From contig CAYVRJ010000003.1 in NCBI GenBank assembly GCA_964453645.1, forward strand, positions 124,001 to 188,000: a stretch of 64,000 nt of DNA, read 5' to 3'. Below are positions 42,276 through 51,724 of this stretch, piece by piece. Source of the DNA: CAYVRJ01 sp964453645. Its GTDB lineage: Bacteria > Bacillota > Clostridia > Christensenellales > JAWKQI01. A program made the position numbers and the translations under genes. The notes below the pieces were generated by a model that was given only the letters and a program-made list of their open reading frames with translations, did not search any database and was not told where the DNA came from. Numbering within the stretch: the first letter of the stretch is position 1; each line of letters opens with the position of its first letter.

Positions 42276-43283
42276 ATGATTTTACTTACAGGCGGTTTAG
42301 GTTATATTGGTTCACACACATGCGTAGAACTTTTTAAAAAAGGTGAAGATGTTGTTATCATAGATAATCTTTCAAACTGCGATATTTCCGTGTTGGAGCG
42401 GTTAACGGCGCTCACCGGCAAAACTCCCCGGTTTTATCCGGGTAATGTTCAAAATGAAGAACTTTTAAACAGGGTGTTTGCAGAAAATCAGATTCACAGC
42501 GTGATTCACTTTGCAGGGTTAAAAGCCGTAGGGGAATCCGTTGCAAAACCCCTCAAGTATTACGAAAACAACATCGATTCAACTCTCGTCTTATTAAAAT
42601 ATATGGAGAAGTATGAGGTGAATACTCTGGTGTTCAGCTCATCTGCCACCGTCTATGCGGGGGACAACGAGATGCCCCTGCGGGAAACTTCACGGCTGAT
42701 GCCCGTGAACCCCTACGGCTGGACGAAATTTATGATCGAACAAATGCTCATTGATTGGCAAAAGGCAAATACGAGCAAAAAGATTGCGCTGCTCCGGTAT
42801 TTCAACCCAGTTGGTGCCCATGACAGCGGCTTGATTGGAGAAATGCCCAACGATATCCCCAACAACCTCATGCCCAGAATTTGCGACGTTGCCTTTGGTA
42901 AAATGGAGTATCTCACCGTCTTTGGCAGCGACTACGACACCGAGGACGGCACAGGGGTGCGGGATTATATTCACATCTGCGATTTAGCGGAGGGGCATGT
43001 GAAGGCTTTGGATTTCCTCGCTGGAAACGAGGGTGTACACATCTTCAACTTGGGCACGGGTAAGGGCTATAGCGTAATGCAGCTCCTCAAGGAGTTTGAA
43101 AAAGCCAACGATATTCAATTACCCTATAAGATGATGGACAGACGGCCGGGGGACAACGCCGTGTGTTATTCCGATGCGGCGAAGGCCAACGAACAGTTGA
43201 ATTGGTCTCCCAAGAGAAGCCTGCACGACATGTGCCGCTCTTCCTACGTATTTCGGCAAAAGGCAGCCAGTGAATTTAAATAA
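42276..43283 (+). CDS. galE: UDP-glucose 4-epimerase GalE
   Basis: NAD-dependent short-chain dehydrogenase-type epimerase making UDP-galactose for surface glycans or galactose use. The NAD loop is TGGLGYIGSHT, followed by IIDNLSN. The catalytic serine region is FSSSATVYAG, the Y-x3-K pair is YGWTK, and RYFNPVGAHDSG and DGTGVRDYIHI are typical of GalE. At 335 residues it is complete. The start follows AAAAGGGGTGCAAT. The next gene is an O-antigen-ligase-like protein, supporting a cell-surface polysaccharide role. Confidence 0.95.
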   Translation: MILLTGGLGYIGSHTCVELFKKGEDVVIIDNLSNCDISVLERLTALTGKTPRFYPGNVQNEELLNRVFAENQIHSVIHFAGLKAVGESVAKPLKYYENNIDSTLVLLKYMEKYEVNTLVFSSSATVYAGDNEMPLRETSRLMPVNPYGWTKFMIEQMLIDWQKANTSKKIALLRYFNPVGAHDSGLIGEMPNDIPNNLMPRICDVAFGKMEYLTVFGSDYDTEDGTGVRDYIHICDLAEGHVKALDFLAGNEGVHIFNLGTGKGYSVMQLLKEFEKANDIQLPYKMMDRRPGDNAVCYSDAAKANEQLNWSPKRSLHDMCRSSYVFRQKAASEFK

Positions 43284-43321
43284 CAGACAAAGAAGTTATA
43301 CAAAAATGATTGAGGTGAATC

Positions 43322-44911
43322 ATGCCCAAAAATAAGAATAAGGCTGAACTGAAAAAACAATATCAGGAATCCCTTCGAATAGAACAAGCCATTTCCAGCA
43401 AACAAAAGGTGCTGGAGGTTTTGGCAAGCATCTTTGTGACTGTTTTGTTTGGCTGTATCTCCCTCTATCAATACGCCGGTTACACAGATATCACCGAAGC
43501 AAAAACCATGGCCCTGTGGGTGATGAGTGGCCTTTTGCTCTTGCCCTTTATTGCGGTATTGATCATGTACAAGTGTGGTCAGCGAAAAATCCCCACGAAT
43601 CTAAAAGAGTTGATCAACAGCCTGTCCCTTGCGGATTACGGTGCCCTTGCCTATTTGCTCATATGCTTGATCTCCGCACTGGTTTCTCCCTATCAGGATA
43701 TCGTCTGGATCGGAGCACCTGCCCGCCACGACGGATTTATCACCCAAGTGTGTTACGTTTCCATTTACTTCATTGTGAGCCGTTATTACCGCTTCCGGGA
43801 TTGGCACTGCGTGTTTATGGCATGTGTCATGGGCTTTGTAGCCATTGTGGGTATATTCCAGTTTTATGGGTTAGATATCTTGGGGTTGTATCCCGAGGGG
43901 TATCACTTCTTTAATTCAAGTTTTATAAGCTTAATAGGTAACATCAACATTGTGTCCACCGTTTCAAGCTTGTTGTTCATTTTCTTTGCCCTTTTGTACA
44001 CCAAGAGTGAATACAAACACAAATGGTTGTATTTCGTTGCGGCAATCCTGATGTTCTACCTGCAAAGTTTAGCCGGGTCGGACAGCGGTTGGGTGGCCAT
44101 TGGCGGAGGGCTGCTGCTCTCCATTCCCTTTGTATTCGTCAATCGAACGAGCATTCAGCGCTACGGCTGGGTGGTGTTTGCCATTGGTGTGGCAGGATTT
44201 TTAAGCGAGTATATCTTTACAACCTTTATGCTTGGCAGTGTAGAGTTTGCTGCAAACCATCCAACCACGCTGAACAACTATTGGCTGCTGGTGGCAGGGG
44301 CAGGCCTTCTCATTTTCCTAGTAGCATATTTTGCGAAGTTTAAGGTTGAGCGCAAAAGGGCAATGATTCTCACCTGTGTTACCATACTGCTCGTCATGGT
44401 GCTGGGGGTTGTTGGCGTTGAGATTGTGGGTGCACGGCAGACGGAGGGCACCATTTATCAGGCCAGAGAGATGCTGCACGGCAACCTTAACGATGAATTT
44501 ATGACCTATCGGGGATACATTTGGAAGTCTACCGCAGGACTCGTCAAGGAATACCCCCTGCTGGGCAGCGGACCAGATACCCTGTGGGAGTTGCATCAAA
44601 AGATCTATGGCAATCAATCCGTGGAAGTGATGAACGTGGCTGTAGATAAAGCCCACAACGAGTATTTGCAGTATGCCGTATGTGTCGGTCTTTTGGGTTT
44701 ACTCGCCTATTTAGTCTGGCTGCTGGGTGTCATCGTCAAGTGGATCAAGAAGAACTACACGTTTGAATCCACACACCACAATATTGCAAAGTTTGCAGCG
44801 GGAGGGGCGGTTATCGCCTATGCGGTACAGGCGGTATTTAACTTTTCAGTGCCCATCAGCGCACCCTTCTTCTTTATCATACTGGGTATTGCGGCCAGTA
44901 AGAAGGAGTAA
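43322..44911 (+). CDS. O-antigen ligase/Wzy-like membrane protein
   Basis: Polytopic membrane protein of 529 residues with about 12-13 membrane segments after a basic, cytoplasmic N terminus of about 35 residues. The large outer loop (about 365-450) has the Wzy_C-type pattern: RGYIWKSTAGLVKEYPLLGSGPDT, then VDKAHNEYLQYAVCVGLLG. Such proteins polymerise or ligate polysaccharide from lipid carriers. In Gram-positive bacteria they act on capsule, teichoic or glycoprotein glycans. It lies 38 bases after galE with AGGTGAATC in front of the ATG, so it is likely co-transcribed. The glycan is unknown. Confidence 0.8.
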   Translation: MPKNKNKAELKKQYQESLRIEQAISSKQKVLEVLASIFVTVLFGCISLYQYAGYTDITEAKTMALWVMSGLLLLPFIAVLIMYKCGQRKIPTNLKELINSLSLADYGALAYLLICLISALVSPYQDIVWIGAPARHDGFITQVCYVSIYFIVSRYYRFRDWHCVFMACVMGFVAIVGIFQFYGLDILGLYPEGYHFFNSSFISLIGNINIVSTVSSLLFIFFALLYTKSEYKHKWLYFVAAILMFYLQSLAGSDSGWVAIGGGLLLSIPFVFVNRTSIQRYGWVVFAIGVAGFLSEYIFTTFMLGSVEFAANHPTTLNNYWLLVAGAGLLIFLVAYFAKFKVERKRAMILTCVTILLVMVLGVVGVEIVGARQTEGTIYQAREMLHGNLNDEFMTYRGYIWKSTAGLVKEYPLLGSGPDTLWELHQKIYGNQSVEVMNVAVDKAHNEYLQYAVCVGLLGLLAYLVWLLGVIVKWIKKNYTFESTHHNIAKFAAGGAVIAYAVQAVFNFSVPISAPFFFIILGIAASKKE

Positions 44912-45005
44912 GTGTTCCTTTCACATTTTCTAATATAAATAATTATAATAAGCTAAAGTCTATAATACCGAGCAGGGTAATGAAAAAGCATAGCGTAAAC
45001 TAAAT

Positions 45006-45029
45006 ATGGAGGGTCGAATGACCCTCCAT
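45006..45029. terminator. Perfect 10-bp hairpin between converging genes
   Basis: ATGGAGGGTC / GACCCTCCAT around a 4-base loop, in the 149-base gap (44912-45060) between the ligase-like gene and the SAM hydrolase gene. There is no long T tract on either side, so its terminator role is inferred from position. Nothing else is evident in this gap. Confidence 0.5.
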
Positions 45030-45060
45030 GGTTATACTATACTGAAACGAGAATACATTG

Positions 45061-45918
45061 TCATTGAGCAGGGACAGTGAATTCGATCTTCCAATCAACA
45101 CCAAAGGAAACGCCGAATCGCTGACAAAAGCTGTCCTGACACAGGGCCAACGCTATTTTATTCAGCTCGTTCACATAGGCAACACATTCGCCAATGCCCA
45201 CAAATCCAAAGGATGAAAAGTACGGCACGACTGCATCGAACACCACGGTTTCTTTGTGGGTAATGCGAACGTTTAACCTATGGCCAAACTGTATGCCCGC
45301 TTCATCGAAGAGGGACTTTCCGATATTACTCCACGTATTGCCGAAATTCGGATCGTTTATTTCCAGAACGCCGGAGATTACGCCACTTGACACCTTCGGC
45401 TGTTGGATATCCATCTTCACAATTTCTTCAACCGGATAGGGTTCACCCACCCCTTCAAAGGAGATAATACCCGAAGCGAAGCGAGCCGCACAATAGCCGA
45501 ACAGGTCTCGGCCGTGAAACACGTTCACATCGTCCACGCCCTTGCCGTACAGGCGATTGACCCGCTCATCAATTTCACGAACTTCTGTTATACCCACTTC
45601 GTGAGCTACATGGGTGAGGGTGCCGTTGTCGGGTGTCACAACAAAATAACCGTCTGCCGTCCGAGCAACGCAGGCACGGCGCTTGGTGCCCACCCCCGGA
45701 TCCACCACTGATACAAATACTGTGCCCTTGGGCCAAAACCGCATGGATTGCCACAGCCGGTACGATGCACTATAGATGTCGAACTGGGGGAGTTCGTGGG
45801 TACCGTCAAAAATTTCAAGGGTTCTGTCCACGCTCTTCACCACGCCGTACATGGCGCAAACAGCACCTTCCTTATATGTAAAATCAGTTTGAAAAACTAA
45901 GATGGGCTTTTGACTCAT
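45061..45918 (-). CDS. SAM hydroxide adenosyltransferase (DUF62/chlorinase-fluorinase family)
   Basis: A 285-residue enzyme of the family that splits S-adenosylmethionine with water, chloride or fluoride. N-terminal motifs are FQTDFTYKEGAVCAMYGVV, SVVDPGVGTKRR, VTPDNGTLTHV and FHGRDLFGYCAARFA. The Asp, Arg and His positions match the D-R-H triad that marks the hydroxide-using (SAM to adenosine plus methionine) members. The C-terminal beta-barrel domain is present. The ATG at 45918 follows ATGGAGTGTTTT, and 45930 is the only other ATG. It is the last gene of an ECF transporter operon, 53 bases after ecfT. Confidence 0.9.
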   Translation of the reverse strand: MSQKPILVFQTDFTYKEGAVCAMYGVVKSVDRTLEIFDGTHELPQFDIYSASYRLWQSMRFWPKGTVFVSVVDPGVGTKRRACVARTADGYFVVTPDNGTLTHVAHEVGITEVREIDERVNRLYGKGVDDVNVFHGRDLFGYCAARFASGIISFEGVGEPYPVEEIVKMDIQQPKVSSGVISGVLEINDPNFGNTWSNIGKSLFDEAGIQFGHRLNVRITHKETVVFDAVVPYFSSFGFVGIGECVAYVNELNKIALALCQDSFCQRFGVSFGVDWKIEFTVPAQ

Positions 45919-45971
45919 AAAACACTCCATTCTGCCGCAGCACTAGCAGCATAAATTTCAAAAATTCAACT

Positions 45972-46805
45972 TCAAATAAACGGATTAAAGAACCGACTGT
46001 TGTTCACAAACACAGATACGGCAATAGTTAGCAAAAATATAACAGAACAAATGACAATGGCTAGGATGTCCAGCTTTTGTATGGGACGGCGGGCATACCA
46101 GGTGCGCTTTTTGCGCTTGCCAAAGCCCCGCAGATCCATAGCGTTGCTGATCACCTCGGCTTTCTCCAGCGAAGAGAAAATGAGTGGAACTAAAATCATG
46201 GTGGTATTTTTAAACCGATCGGCAAGCTTTGCCTTTTTTGTCATTTCCAGCCCTCGTGCCTGCTGGGCTTGGCTGATACTGGTGTAGTTGCGCTGAATAT
46301 CGGGGAAATACCGCAGAGTCAGAGCAACAGCAAAGGCAGCCCGATACCCGATCTTTACGAAGTTAAGGGATGCGGCAAATTCGCTGGGGTTGGTGGTGAG
46401 AAAAAAGATCATGCCAAGGGGTATAACCGAAACATATTTTAACAGTTTGGTGGCTTGATAGAGCACTTGTTCCTGTGTAATGGTGTAGCTGCCAAAGAAT
46501 TTTACCAGTTCGTGGCGGGTGCCGTAAATCTTAACGCCTTCCTCGGGGGAGAACAAATAGGTGATCACCGCATTGATGACGATAAATGCCAGCACATAGT
46601 ACACCATGACTTTTATTTGTGAAAATTTTATCTCTGCTAATTTCATTGTAAAAACGGAAAATACCAGAACAAAACAAATGACACGAATGTCAAAGGAAAA
46701 CATCACCCCAAAAGTCAGCAATAAAAAGCACAAAAATTTTGTCACACCCGACATGCGGTGAATGGGCGTATCACAATAGTTATAGGAGAAGAGTTTCAGC
46801 TTCAT
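45972..46805 (-). CDS. ECF transporter transmembrane component EcfT (CbiQ family)
   Basis: Membrane subunit of an energy-coupling factor importer, 277 residues. It has about five or six membrane helices and two cytoplasmic coupling helices, each with an Ala-Arg-Gly-type signature: QAQQARGLEM and ISNAMDLRGFGKRKKRT. These grip the ATPase domains and link them to the S component. Its ATG overlaps the end of the double-ATPase gene by 4 bases. The neighbouring S gene indicates a dedicated, not shared, ECF system. Confidence 0.93.
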   Translation of the reverse strand: MKLKLFSYNYCDTPIHRMSGVTKFLCFLLLTFGVMFSFDIRVICFVLVFSVFTMKLAEIKFSQIKVMVYYVLAFIVINAVITYLFSPEEGVKIYGTRHELVKFFGSYTITQEQVLYQATKLLKYVSVIPLGMIFFLTTNPSEFAASLNFVKIGYRAAFAVALTLRYFPDIQRNYTSISQAQQARGLEMTKKAKLADRFKNTTMILVPLIFSSLEKAEVISNAMDLRGFGKRKKRTWYARRPIQKLDILAIVICSVIFLLTIAVSVFVNNSRFFNPFI

Positions 46806-48508
46806 GATCTACCCTGCCTTTCAACGTTGATAAAGTTGGCGACAAACGCCGTGGAATCGCTGATCCCCGCCAGCTGGGAGAGGGCGTAGAGGGATGTTTC
46901 TTTTAGATTTGCCTGGGCGCACAGGGCCGGATCGGTTAAAACAGCGGCAGCAGTGGTATTTGCCAACAGTTTTGCATCGCAGAGCACGGCAACGTTTTTG
47001 GTGTATTCCAACATGAGGTGCATGTCGTGGGTGATCATAATCACGGTTATTGCAAGGGTTTTGTTGATTTCTCTCAAAAACTCCATAATTTCGGTGTAGT
47101 GGCGGTAGTCTTGTCCCGCAGTGGGTTCGTCTAAAATCAATATTTTGGGTTCCAGCACCAGAATGGATGCGATGGTCACACGTTTTTTTTGGCCGTAGGA
47201 CAGAGCTGATATGGGCCAATCCACAAAGGGTGCAAGGCCACAAACTTTGAGCACTCGTTCCACTCGCCCTGCCACTTCCTCCTCGGGCACTTTGCGCAAG
47301 CGCAACCCCAGGGCAACTTCGTCAAAGATTTTAGCTTTGGTGATCATCTGGTTGGGATTTTGCATCACAAGGCCAATGTCCTGTGCCCGCTCTTTGATGC
47401 TGTCGTTTTTTAGATTGCGCCCCAAGCACAGTATTTCACCCTGATCGGGTTTTTCAAAACCGCAAATCAGTTTGGAAAGCGTGGTTTTACCGGCACCGTT
47501 TTTGCCAATGATGGAAAACATTTCGCTGCGTCCCACCGCAAAGCTCACATCCTTAACGTTGGGCTGGGCACCCGTATAACTAAAACTCACGTCTAAAATC
47601 TCCAGCGCCTTTTCCGGGTTATCCTGGGGTTTTGGATTCACCTGGGAGGTGTGCCAGTGGTTCAGTTTTACTCGATTTTCCTCGGAAAGTATCAATGTTT
47701 CCATATGACCGGGCAGCATGTCGGGGGTCACGGCAATACCTGCGTATTTGAGTGCAGTGATATACAGCGGTTCCCGAATGCCGTTTTTTTCAAGAATATC
47801 CGAGGCACACAAGGTGTGGGGATCCATATCGGCGATAATACGCCCGTCGTTCATGACGATGATTCGATCCACATGTTTGTGCAGCACATCTTCCAAGCGG
47901 TGTTCAATGATAATCACCGTTTTGCTGCACTCTTTGTGAATTTGATCTATGATTTCAATGGCAACTTTGCCGGTGAGGGGATCTAAATTAGCCAGCGGTT
48001 CGTCAAAGAGTAAAATATCTACATCGTTGATCATTACCCCTGCTAGGGACGTGCGCTGTTTTTGGCCGCCCGATAACTCGAAGGGGGATTGACCAAGCAG
48101 CGTGTCCATATCCACCAGTTTAGCAGCCTTTTGCACCCGCTCTTGCATTTTTAATTGTTCAACACAGTCGTTTTCTAAGGAAAAGGCAATGTCTTCGCCT
48201 ACAGTTAAACCAACGAACTGTGCGTCGGAATCCTGAAGCACTGTGCCCACAGACTGTGCCAGTTTAAAGATGTTGAGTGTGGATGTCTCTTCTCCACCCA
48301 CTTGCATGGAACCCGTCATCTCCCCTTTATATGCGAAGGGAATCAACCCGTTGATACATCCGGCCAGCGTACTCTTTCCGCTGCCCGACGGGCCTATGAC
48401 CAGCAGTTTTTCCCCGGGGTAGATATCGAGGTTAATATCGTTAAGCGTTGGCTCCGATTGTGTGAAGTATTGAAAAGAAAAGTTTTTAAAGCTTATGATT
48501 GGCTCCAT
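46802..48508 (-). CDS. ECF transporter double ATP-binding protein (EcfA-EcfA' fusion)
   Basis: 568-residue protein with two complete ABC ATPase domains, replacing separate EcfA1 and EcfA2. The first half (about 5-235) has GPSGSGKSTL, signature LSGGQKQR and LLFDEPLANLDP. The second half (about 320-545) has GKNGAGKTTLSKLI, signature ALSYGQKKR and LILDEPTAGQD. Both halves carry Q-loops and switch histidines (EHRLEDV; ITHDMHL). The ATG at 48508 is preceded by AAGGGGACCACA. The open frame extends 20 codons upstream with no ribosome site. It is 97 bases after the S-component gene. Confidence 0.93.
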   Translation of the reverse strand: MEPIISFKNFSFQYFTQSEPTLNDINLDIYPGEKLLVIGPSGSGKSTLAGCINGLIPFAYKGEMTGSMQVGGEETSTLNIFKLAQSVGTVLQDSDAQFVGLTVGEDIAFSLENDCVEQLKMQERVQKAAKLVDMDTLLGQSPFELSGGQKQRTSLAGVMINDVDILLFDEPLANLDPLTGKVAIEIIDQIHKECSKTVIIIEHRLEDVLHKHVDRIIVMNDGRIIADMDPHTLCASDILEKNGIREPLYITALKYAGIAVTPDMLPGHMETLILSEENRVKLNHWHTSQVNPKPQDNPEKALEILDVSFSYTGAQPNVKDVSFAVGRSEMFSIIGKNGAGKTTLSKLICGFEKPDQGEILCLGRNLKNDSIKERAQDIGLVMQNPNQMITKAKIFDEVALGLRLRKVPEEEVAGRVERVLKVCGLAPFVDWPISALSYGQKKRVTIASILVLEPKILILDEPTAGQDYRHYTEIMEFLREINKTLAITVIMITHDMHLMLEYTKNVAVLCDAKLLANTTAAAVLTDPALCAQANLKETSLYALSQLAGISDSTAFVANFINVERQGRS

Positions 48509-48605
48509 TGTGGTCCCCTTAGTGGGCAACAAAACGCCCCGCGCTATGCGCCGACAACTGCGGCACAAGGGCAGCGCGAGGCATTCTTATTGAACCCATG
48601 AATAA

Positions 48606-49157
48606 TTATTCTTTTTTTGCCAGACTGCCTTTCTTTGTGCGGGTAGCAGCATAGGCGACGAGCAGCAGTGTGCCGATAACACCGGCAGATATGGAGTTCA
48701 TCAGTGCGGCAATGGCACCTTGGGTGAACACCAGTGCAGCGGATTCTGCGTAGATGATGATATCCAGCAGAGGTGCAATGACAATCCAAGAAATTACGTT
48801 GCCGATCACCTGAATAATGTTAAAGGTGAGGATATCCTTGCCCTTAAATTCGCCTTCCAGCACTTTGGTGCGGTTGAACGCAAAACCAAAGATAAAACCC
48901 GAAGCGGCACTGGCAACCACCCAGCTCCACCAAGGGGAACCGTATTGCAACGCATCACTTAAGCCGTGGCCGATAAATGAAATGAGGGCACCGGCAATGG
49001 GGCCAAACACGCTGGCAAAAAATGCACTAATGCCATAAGCCGATTGAAAGCTTGTCTCGGGAACGGGGGAGGGAATCTTAACGAACATAAACAGCAGCGT
49101 AAAGATTGCCGCACCGATGGCAGTTGCAACGATAGTTTTTGTTGTTACTTTAAACAT
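48606..49157 (-). CDS. ECF transporter S component, UPF0397 family
   Basis: Substrate-binding membrane subunit of 183 residues with five or six helices. It closely follows the UPF0397 pattern: VATAIGAAIF at the start, FASVFGPIAGALISFIGHGLSD, GSPWWSWVVAS, the IIQVIGNVISWIVIAPLLDI helix, IYAESAALVFTQG and the tail LLVAYAATRTKKGSLAKKE. Databases often label this family riboflavin-related, which is not firmly shown. Here it is the first gene of S-ATPase-T-SAM hydrolase, so its ligand may be a SAM-derived or nucleoside-like compound (inference). The ATG follows TAGGAGCAGGTATC. Confidence 0.88.
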   Translation of the reverse strand: MFKVTTKTIVATAIGAAIFTLLFMFVKIPSPVPETSFQSAYGISAFFASVFGPIAGALISFIGHGLSDALQYGSPWWSWVVASAASGFIFGFAFNRTKVLEGEFKGKDILTFNIIQVIGNVISWIVIAPLLDIIIYAESAALVFTQGAIAALMNSISAGVIGTLLLVAYAATRTKKGSLAKKE

Positions 49158-49194
49158 GATACCTGCTCCTATAAAAAATTAATAATATACTTAC

Positions 49195-49223
49195 ATCATA
49201 GTTATATTTTAGGAGCATGTCAA
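49195..49223 (-). promoter_or_regulatory. Promoter of the ECF-SAM hydrolase operon
   Basis: On the minus strand, consensus TTGACA at 49223-49218 and TATGAT at 49200-49195 with a 17-base spacer. The leader is only about 30 bases, too short for a known riboswitch. Confidence 0.8.
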
Positions 49224-49294
49224 GAAAAATACATATTTGGTTGAATATAAAAGAATTTGTCGAAGTTTATGTTCAATATAATTAGTTGAAGCTG

Positions 49295-51724
49295 TCATTT
49301 TAGCGTTTGATTGTTTGAAAAAAAGTCAACCCAAGGGTCAACCTCAGCCAATCGCAAGAGTGCATCCCCAATTGTTATACTGTCGGGTGCAATGGCATTC
49401 ATTTCATCCCAGGAAATGGGCATGGATACCCGAGCACCTTTCCTCGCCCGTATGGAATAGGGGGCAATGCTTGTGGCACCTCTTCCGTTTCGAATCCAGT
49501 CGATAAATATTTTGTTGGTGCGCTTGGCCTTTCGCACATTGCTGGTGTATCGCTCAGGCCACTTTTGTTCCATCACTTGGGCAATTCGTTTGGCAAAGTC
49601 GTTAAAAACCTCCCAAGAGGATACGGGTGCAAAGGGAACAACCACGTGATACCCCTTCCCGCCACTGGTCTTAAGATATGAGTTTAACGAAAGTTCATCT
49701 AAAATACTTTTTAAATCGATTAAACCTTGGCGCACTACGGGCAAATCCATTCCCTCGTCGGGATCCAAATCAAACACCATGATATCGGGGGTTTCCAGTG
49801 CATCTGCCCGGCTTCCCCACGTGTGAAATTCCAACGTACCCATTTGCACCTCCGAAATAATCCCCGCAGCACTCTCCACATAAAAATAATCCTTGGGTTC
49901 CCCATCGCTGGAGAGTATGGTTGTGGTGCACACCCCTTTGCTCTTGGCACCGGGGTGCTTTTTATAAAAGCAGGGCTGACACGCCCCCTTGGGGCAGCGC
50001 ACAACGCTGAGGATCCTGTAACACACATAGGGCAGCATGCGCTCTGCCACTCGTGCATAATATCGAACCACATCCTCTTTTGTAACGGTGGGTTCTTCAA
50101 ACATAACTTTATCGGGGTTGGAAATCTTAACTCCCTCCACGACGACGTGTTTGCTGGGTTGCATAATCACCTCCTGATCACATGTTGGATGCAACACTTC
50201 ACTGGGTTGTTCCTTTTTAATCTCTCTAGGGTCTTTATCCGTGCGCAGCCCCTTAAAGCTGCCTTGCCGCAGCAGTCCCTCCTGTGTCCATTCAGCAAAC
50301 TGAATTTCTGCCACCAGTACTGGTTTTAGCCATGTAATGCGTTCGGTAGATTTAGATGCTGGGGTAAGTTGGAAGGGGCACTCTTCTGTTTTTAAACGTT
50401 CAAACGTTTGTTCCAACCCTTTCACATCCGATTGGCTCAAACCTGTGCCCGCACGACCGGCATAGACGAAATCTCCATTTGAATAATAACCCAAGAGCAG
50501 GGAGCTGATGCCACTGGTTTTCTTTTGAGAGAGCGTAAATCCCCCAATGACGAACTCCTGCCTTTGATAACATTTCAACTTAATCCAATCCCCGTTTCTC
50601 GTGCCGCTGTAGAAAGAATCTGCTTTTTTCCCCACAATACCTTCCAAATTTGCACTACATGCCGCAAGAAAGCTTTCTTGGCCATTGCCACGCAGGTGTT
50701 TGCTGTAGTGCAGGGTGGGGGGAGCATCCTTCATAAGGGATTCCAGCGTTTCTTTTCTATGGATCAGCTCCTGTTCCCGTAAATCTTTGCCCTCCAGTGC
50801 AAGAAGGTCGAAGATAATGTATGTGGGGCTTTTGCCACCGGAGTTTGACAGATAGTTTTGCAGAGCCTGAAAATCTGTCTTTCCCTGCCCGTCTGTAATC
50901 ACCATTTCCCCATCCAGAACCAACGCTCTGCCATGGGCCCATTCTGCCAGGGAATGAGCCACCCCCGGAAACCGGTTGGTAAAATCGTTTCCATTGCGGG
51001 TGATGAGACGGACTTGGTTGCCTTCCACAAAGGCTAAAATCCGGTATCCGTCGTATTTTAATTCATAGAGCCAATTGTCCCCTGGGGGAACTTTGGTTAC
51101 AAGCTTTGCAAGCTGCACAGAAACAGAAGAGAAAGGGTTTTTAATCAACTGATCGTCCTTGCCCTCTTCAATTTCTTCCATCGTGCGCCCCGTTCGGATG
51201 CTGGTGGTAAATTGGGCAATGCCTTCGCTGCCTTGGGTATATGCATCTTTTTCCTTGATCAAAAGCCAGTTGTTTTTAGTTTCACCCTCTTTGGCTTTTA
51301 ATCGCACCAGTGCCCACTTTCCCTTTAATCGATTTCCATGTAAAGTAAATTTAAGCGAACCTTGGGTTAGTCCCTCTTCCGCATCTCCATAGGGTTCCCA
51401 AAAACCCTCGTCCCAGAGCATAACAATGCCACCGCCGTATTGCCCAGCGGGAATGGTTCCTTCAAAGTTTCGGTATTCCAAGGGGTGTGCTTCCACTTGT
51501 ACGGCAAGACGTTTGTCCCGTGAGTTATAGGAGGGGCCCTTGGGCACCGCCCAGCTCAAAAGGGTGCCGTCCCATTCCAGTCGCACGTCGTAGTGCTCCC
51601 GGCGAGCCATATGGTGCTGAACCACAAACCGGAGAAACCCTCGGGTTTCTTCTGCCTGACCTTCGGGTTCCAGAGTTGCTTCGAAGTTTCTTTTTTGATG
51701 GTACTCGTGGAGTTTCACATTCAT
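49295..51724 (-). CDS. ligD: Multidomain DNA ligase D (phosphoesterase-ligase-polymerase)
   Basis: Non-homologous end-joining enzyme of 809 residues with three domains. Residues about 1-165 are the 3'-phosphoesterase (REHYDVRLEWDGTLLSWAVPKGPS). Residues about 200-510 are the ATP-dependent ligase, with lysine K223 in ELKYDGYR, and the OB fold with FVIGGFTLSQ. Residues about 545-809 are the primase-like polymerase (KHPGAKS, DLDPDEG, SGGKGYHVVVPF, TSIAPYSIRARKGA). This is the Pseudomonas-type order; Mycobacterium has polymerase first and B. subtilis lacks the phosphoesterase. The ATG abuts the ku stop and has no clear ribosome site, so it probably relies on coupling to ku. Confidence 0.95.
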   Translation of the reverse strand: MNVKLHEYHQKRNFEATLEPEGQAEETRGFLRFVVQHHMARREHYDVRLEWDGTLLSWAVPKGPSYNSRDKRLAVQVEAHPLEYRNFEGTIPAGQYGGGIVMLWDEGFWEPYGDAEEGLTQGSLKFTLHGNRLKGKWALVRLKAKEGETKNNWLLIKEKDAYTQGSEGIAQFTTSIRTGRTMEEIEEGKDDQLIKNPFSSVSVQLAKLVTKVPPGDNWLYELKYDGYRILAFVEGNQVRLITRNGNDFTNRFPGVAHSLAEWAHGRALVLDGEMVITDGQGKTDFQALQNYLSNSGGKSPTYIIFDLLALEGKDLREQELIHRKETLESLMKDAPPTLHYSKHLRGNGQESFLAACSANLEGIVGKKADSFYSGTRNGDWIKLKCYQRQEFVIGGFTLSQKKTSGISSLLLGYYSNGDFVYAGRAGTGLSQSDVKGLEQTFERLKTEECPFQLTPASKSTERITWLKPVLVAEIQFAEWTQEGLLRQGSFKGLRTDKDPREIKKEQPSEVLHPTCDQEVIMQPSKHVVVEGVKISNPDKVMFEEPTVTKEDVVRYYARVAERMLPYVCYRILSVVRCPKGACQPCFYKKHPGAKSKGVCTTTILSSDGEPKDYFYVESAAGIISEVQMGTLEFHTWGSRADALETPDIMVFDLDPDEGMDLPVVRQGLIDLKSILDELSLNSYLKTSGGKGYHVVVPFAPVSSWEVFNDFAKRIAQVMEQKWPERYTSNVRKAKRTNKIFIDWIRNGRGATSIAPYSIRARKGARVSMPISWDEMNAIAPDSITIGDALLRLAEVDPWVDFFSNNQTLK

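Noticed and set aside
49158..49200. Possible SAM riboswitch before the ECF-SAM hydrolase operon
   Set aside because: The predicted leader is only about 30 bases and shows no SAM-I, SAM-II or SMK-like core.
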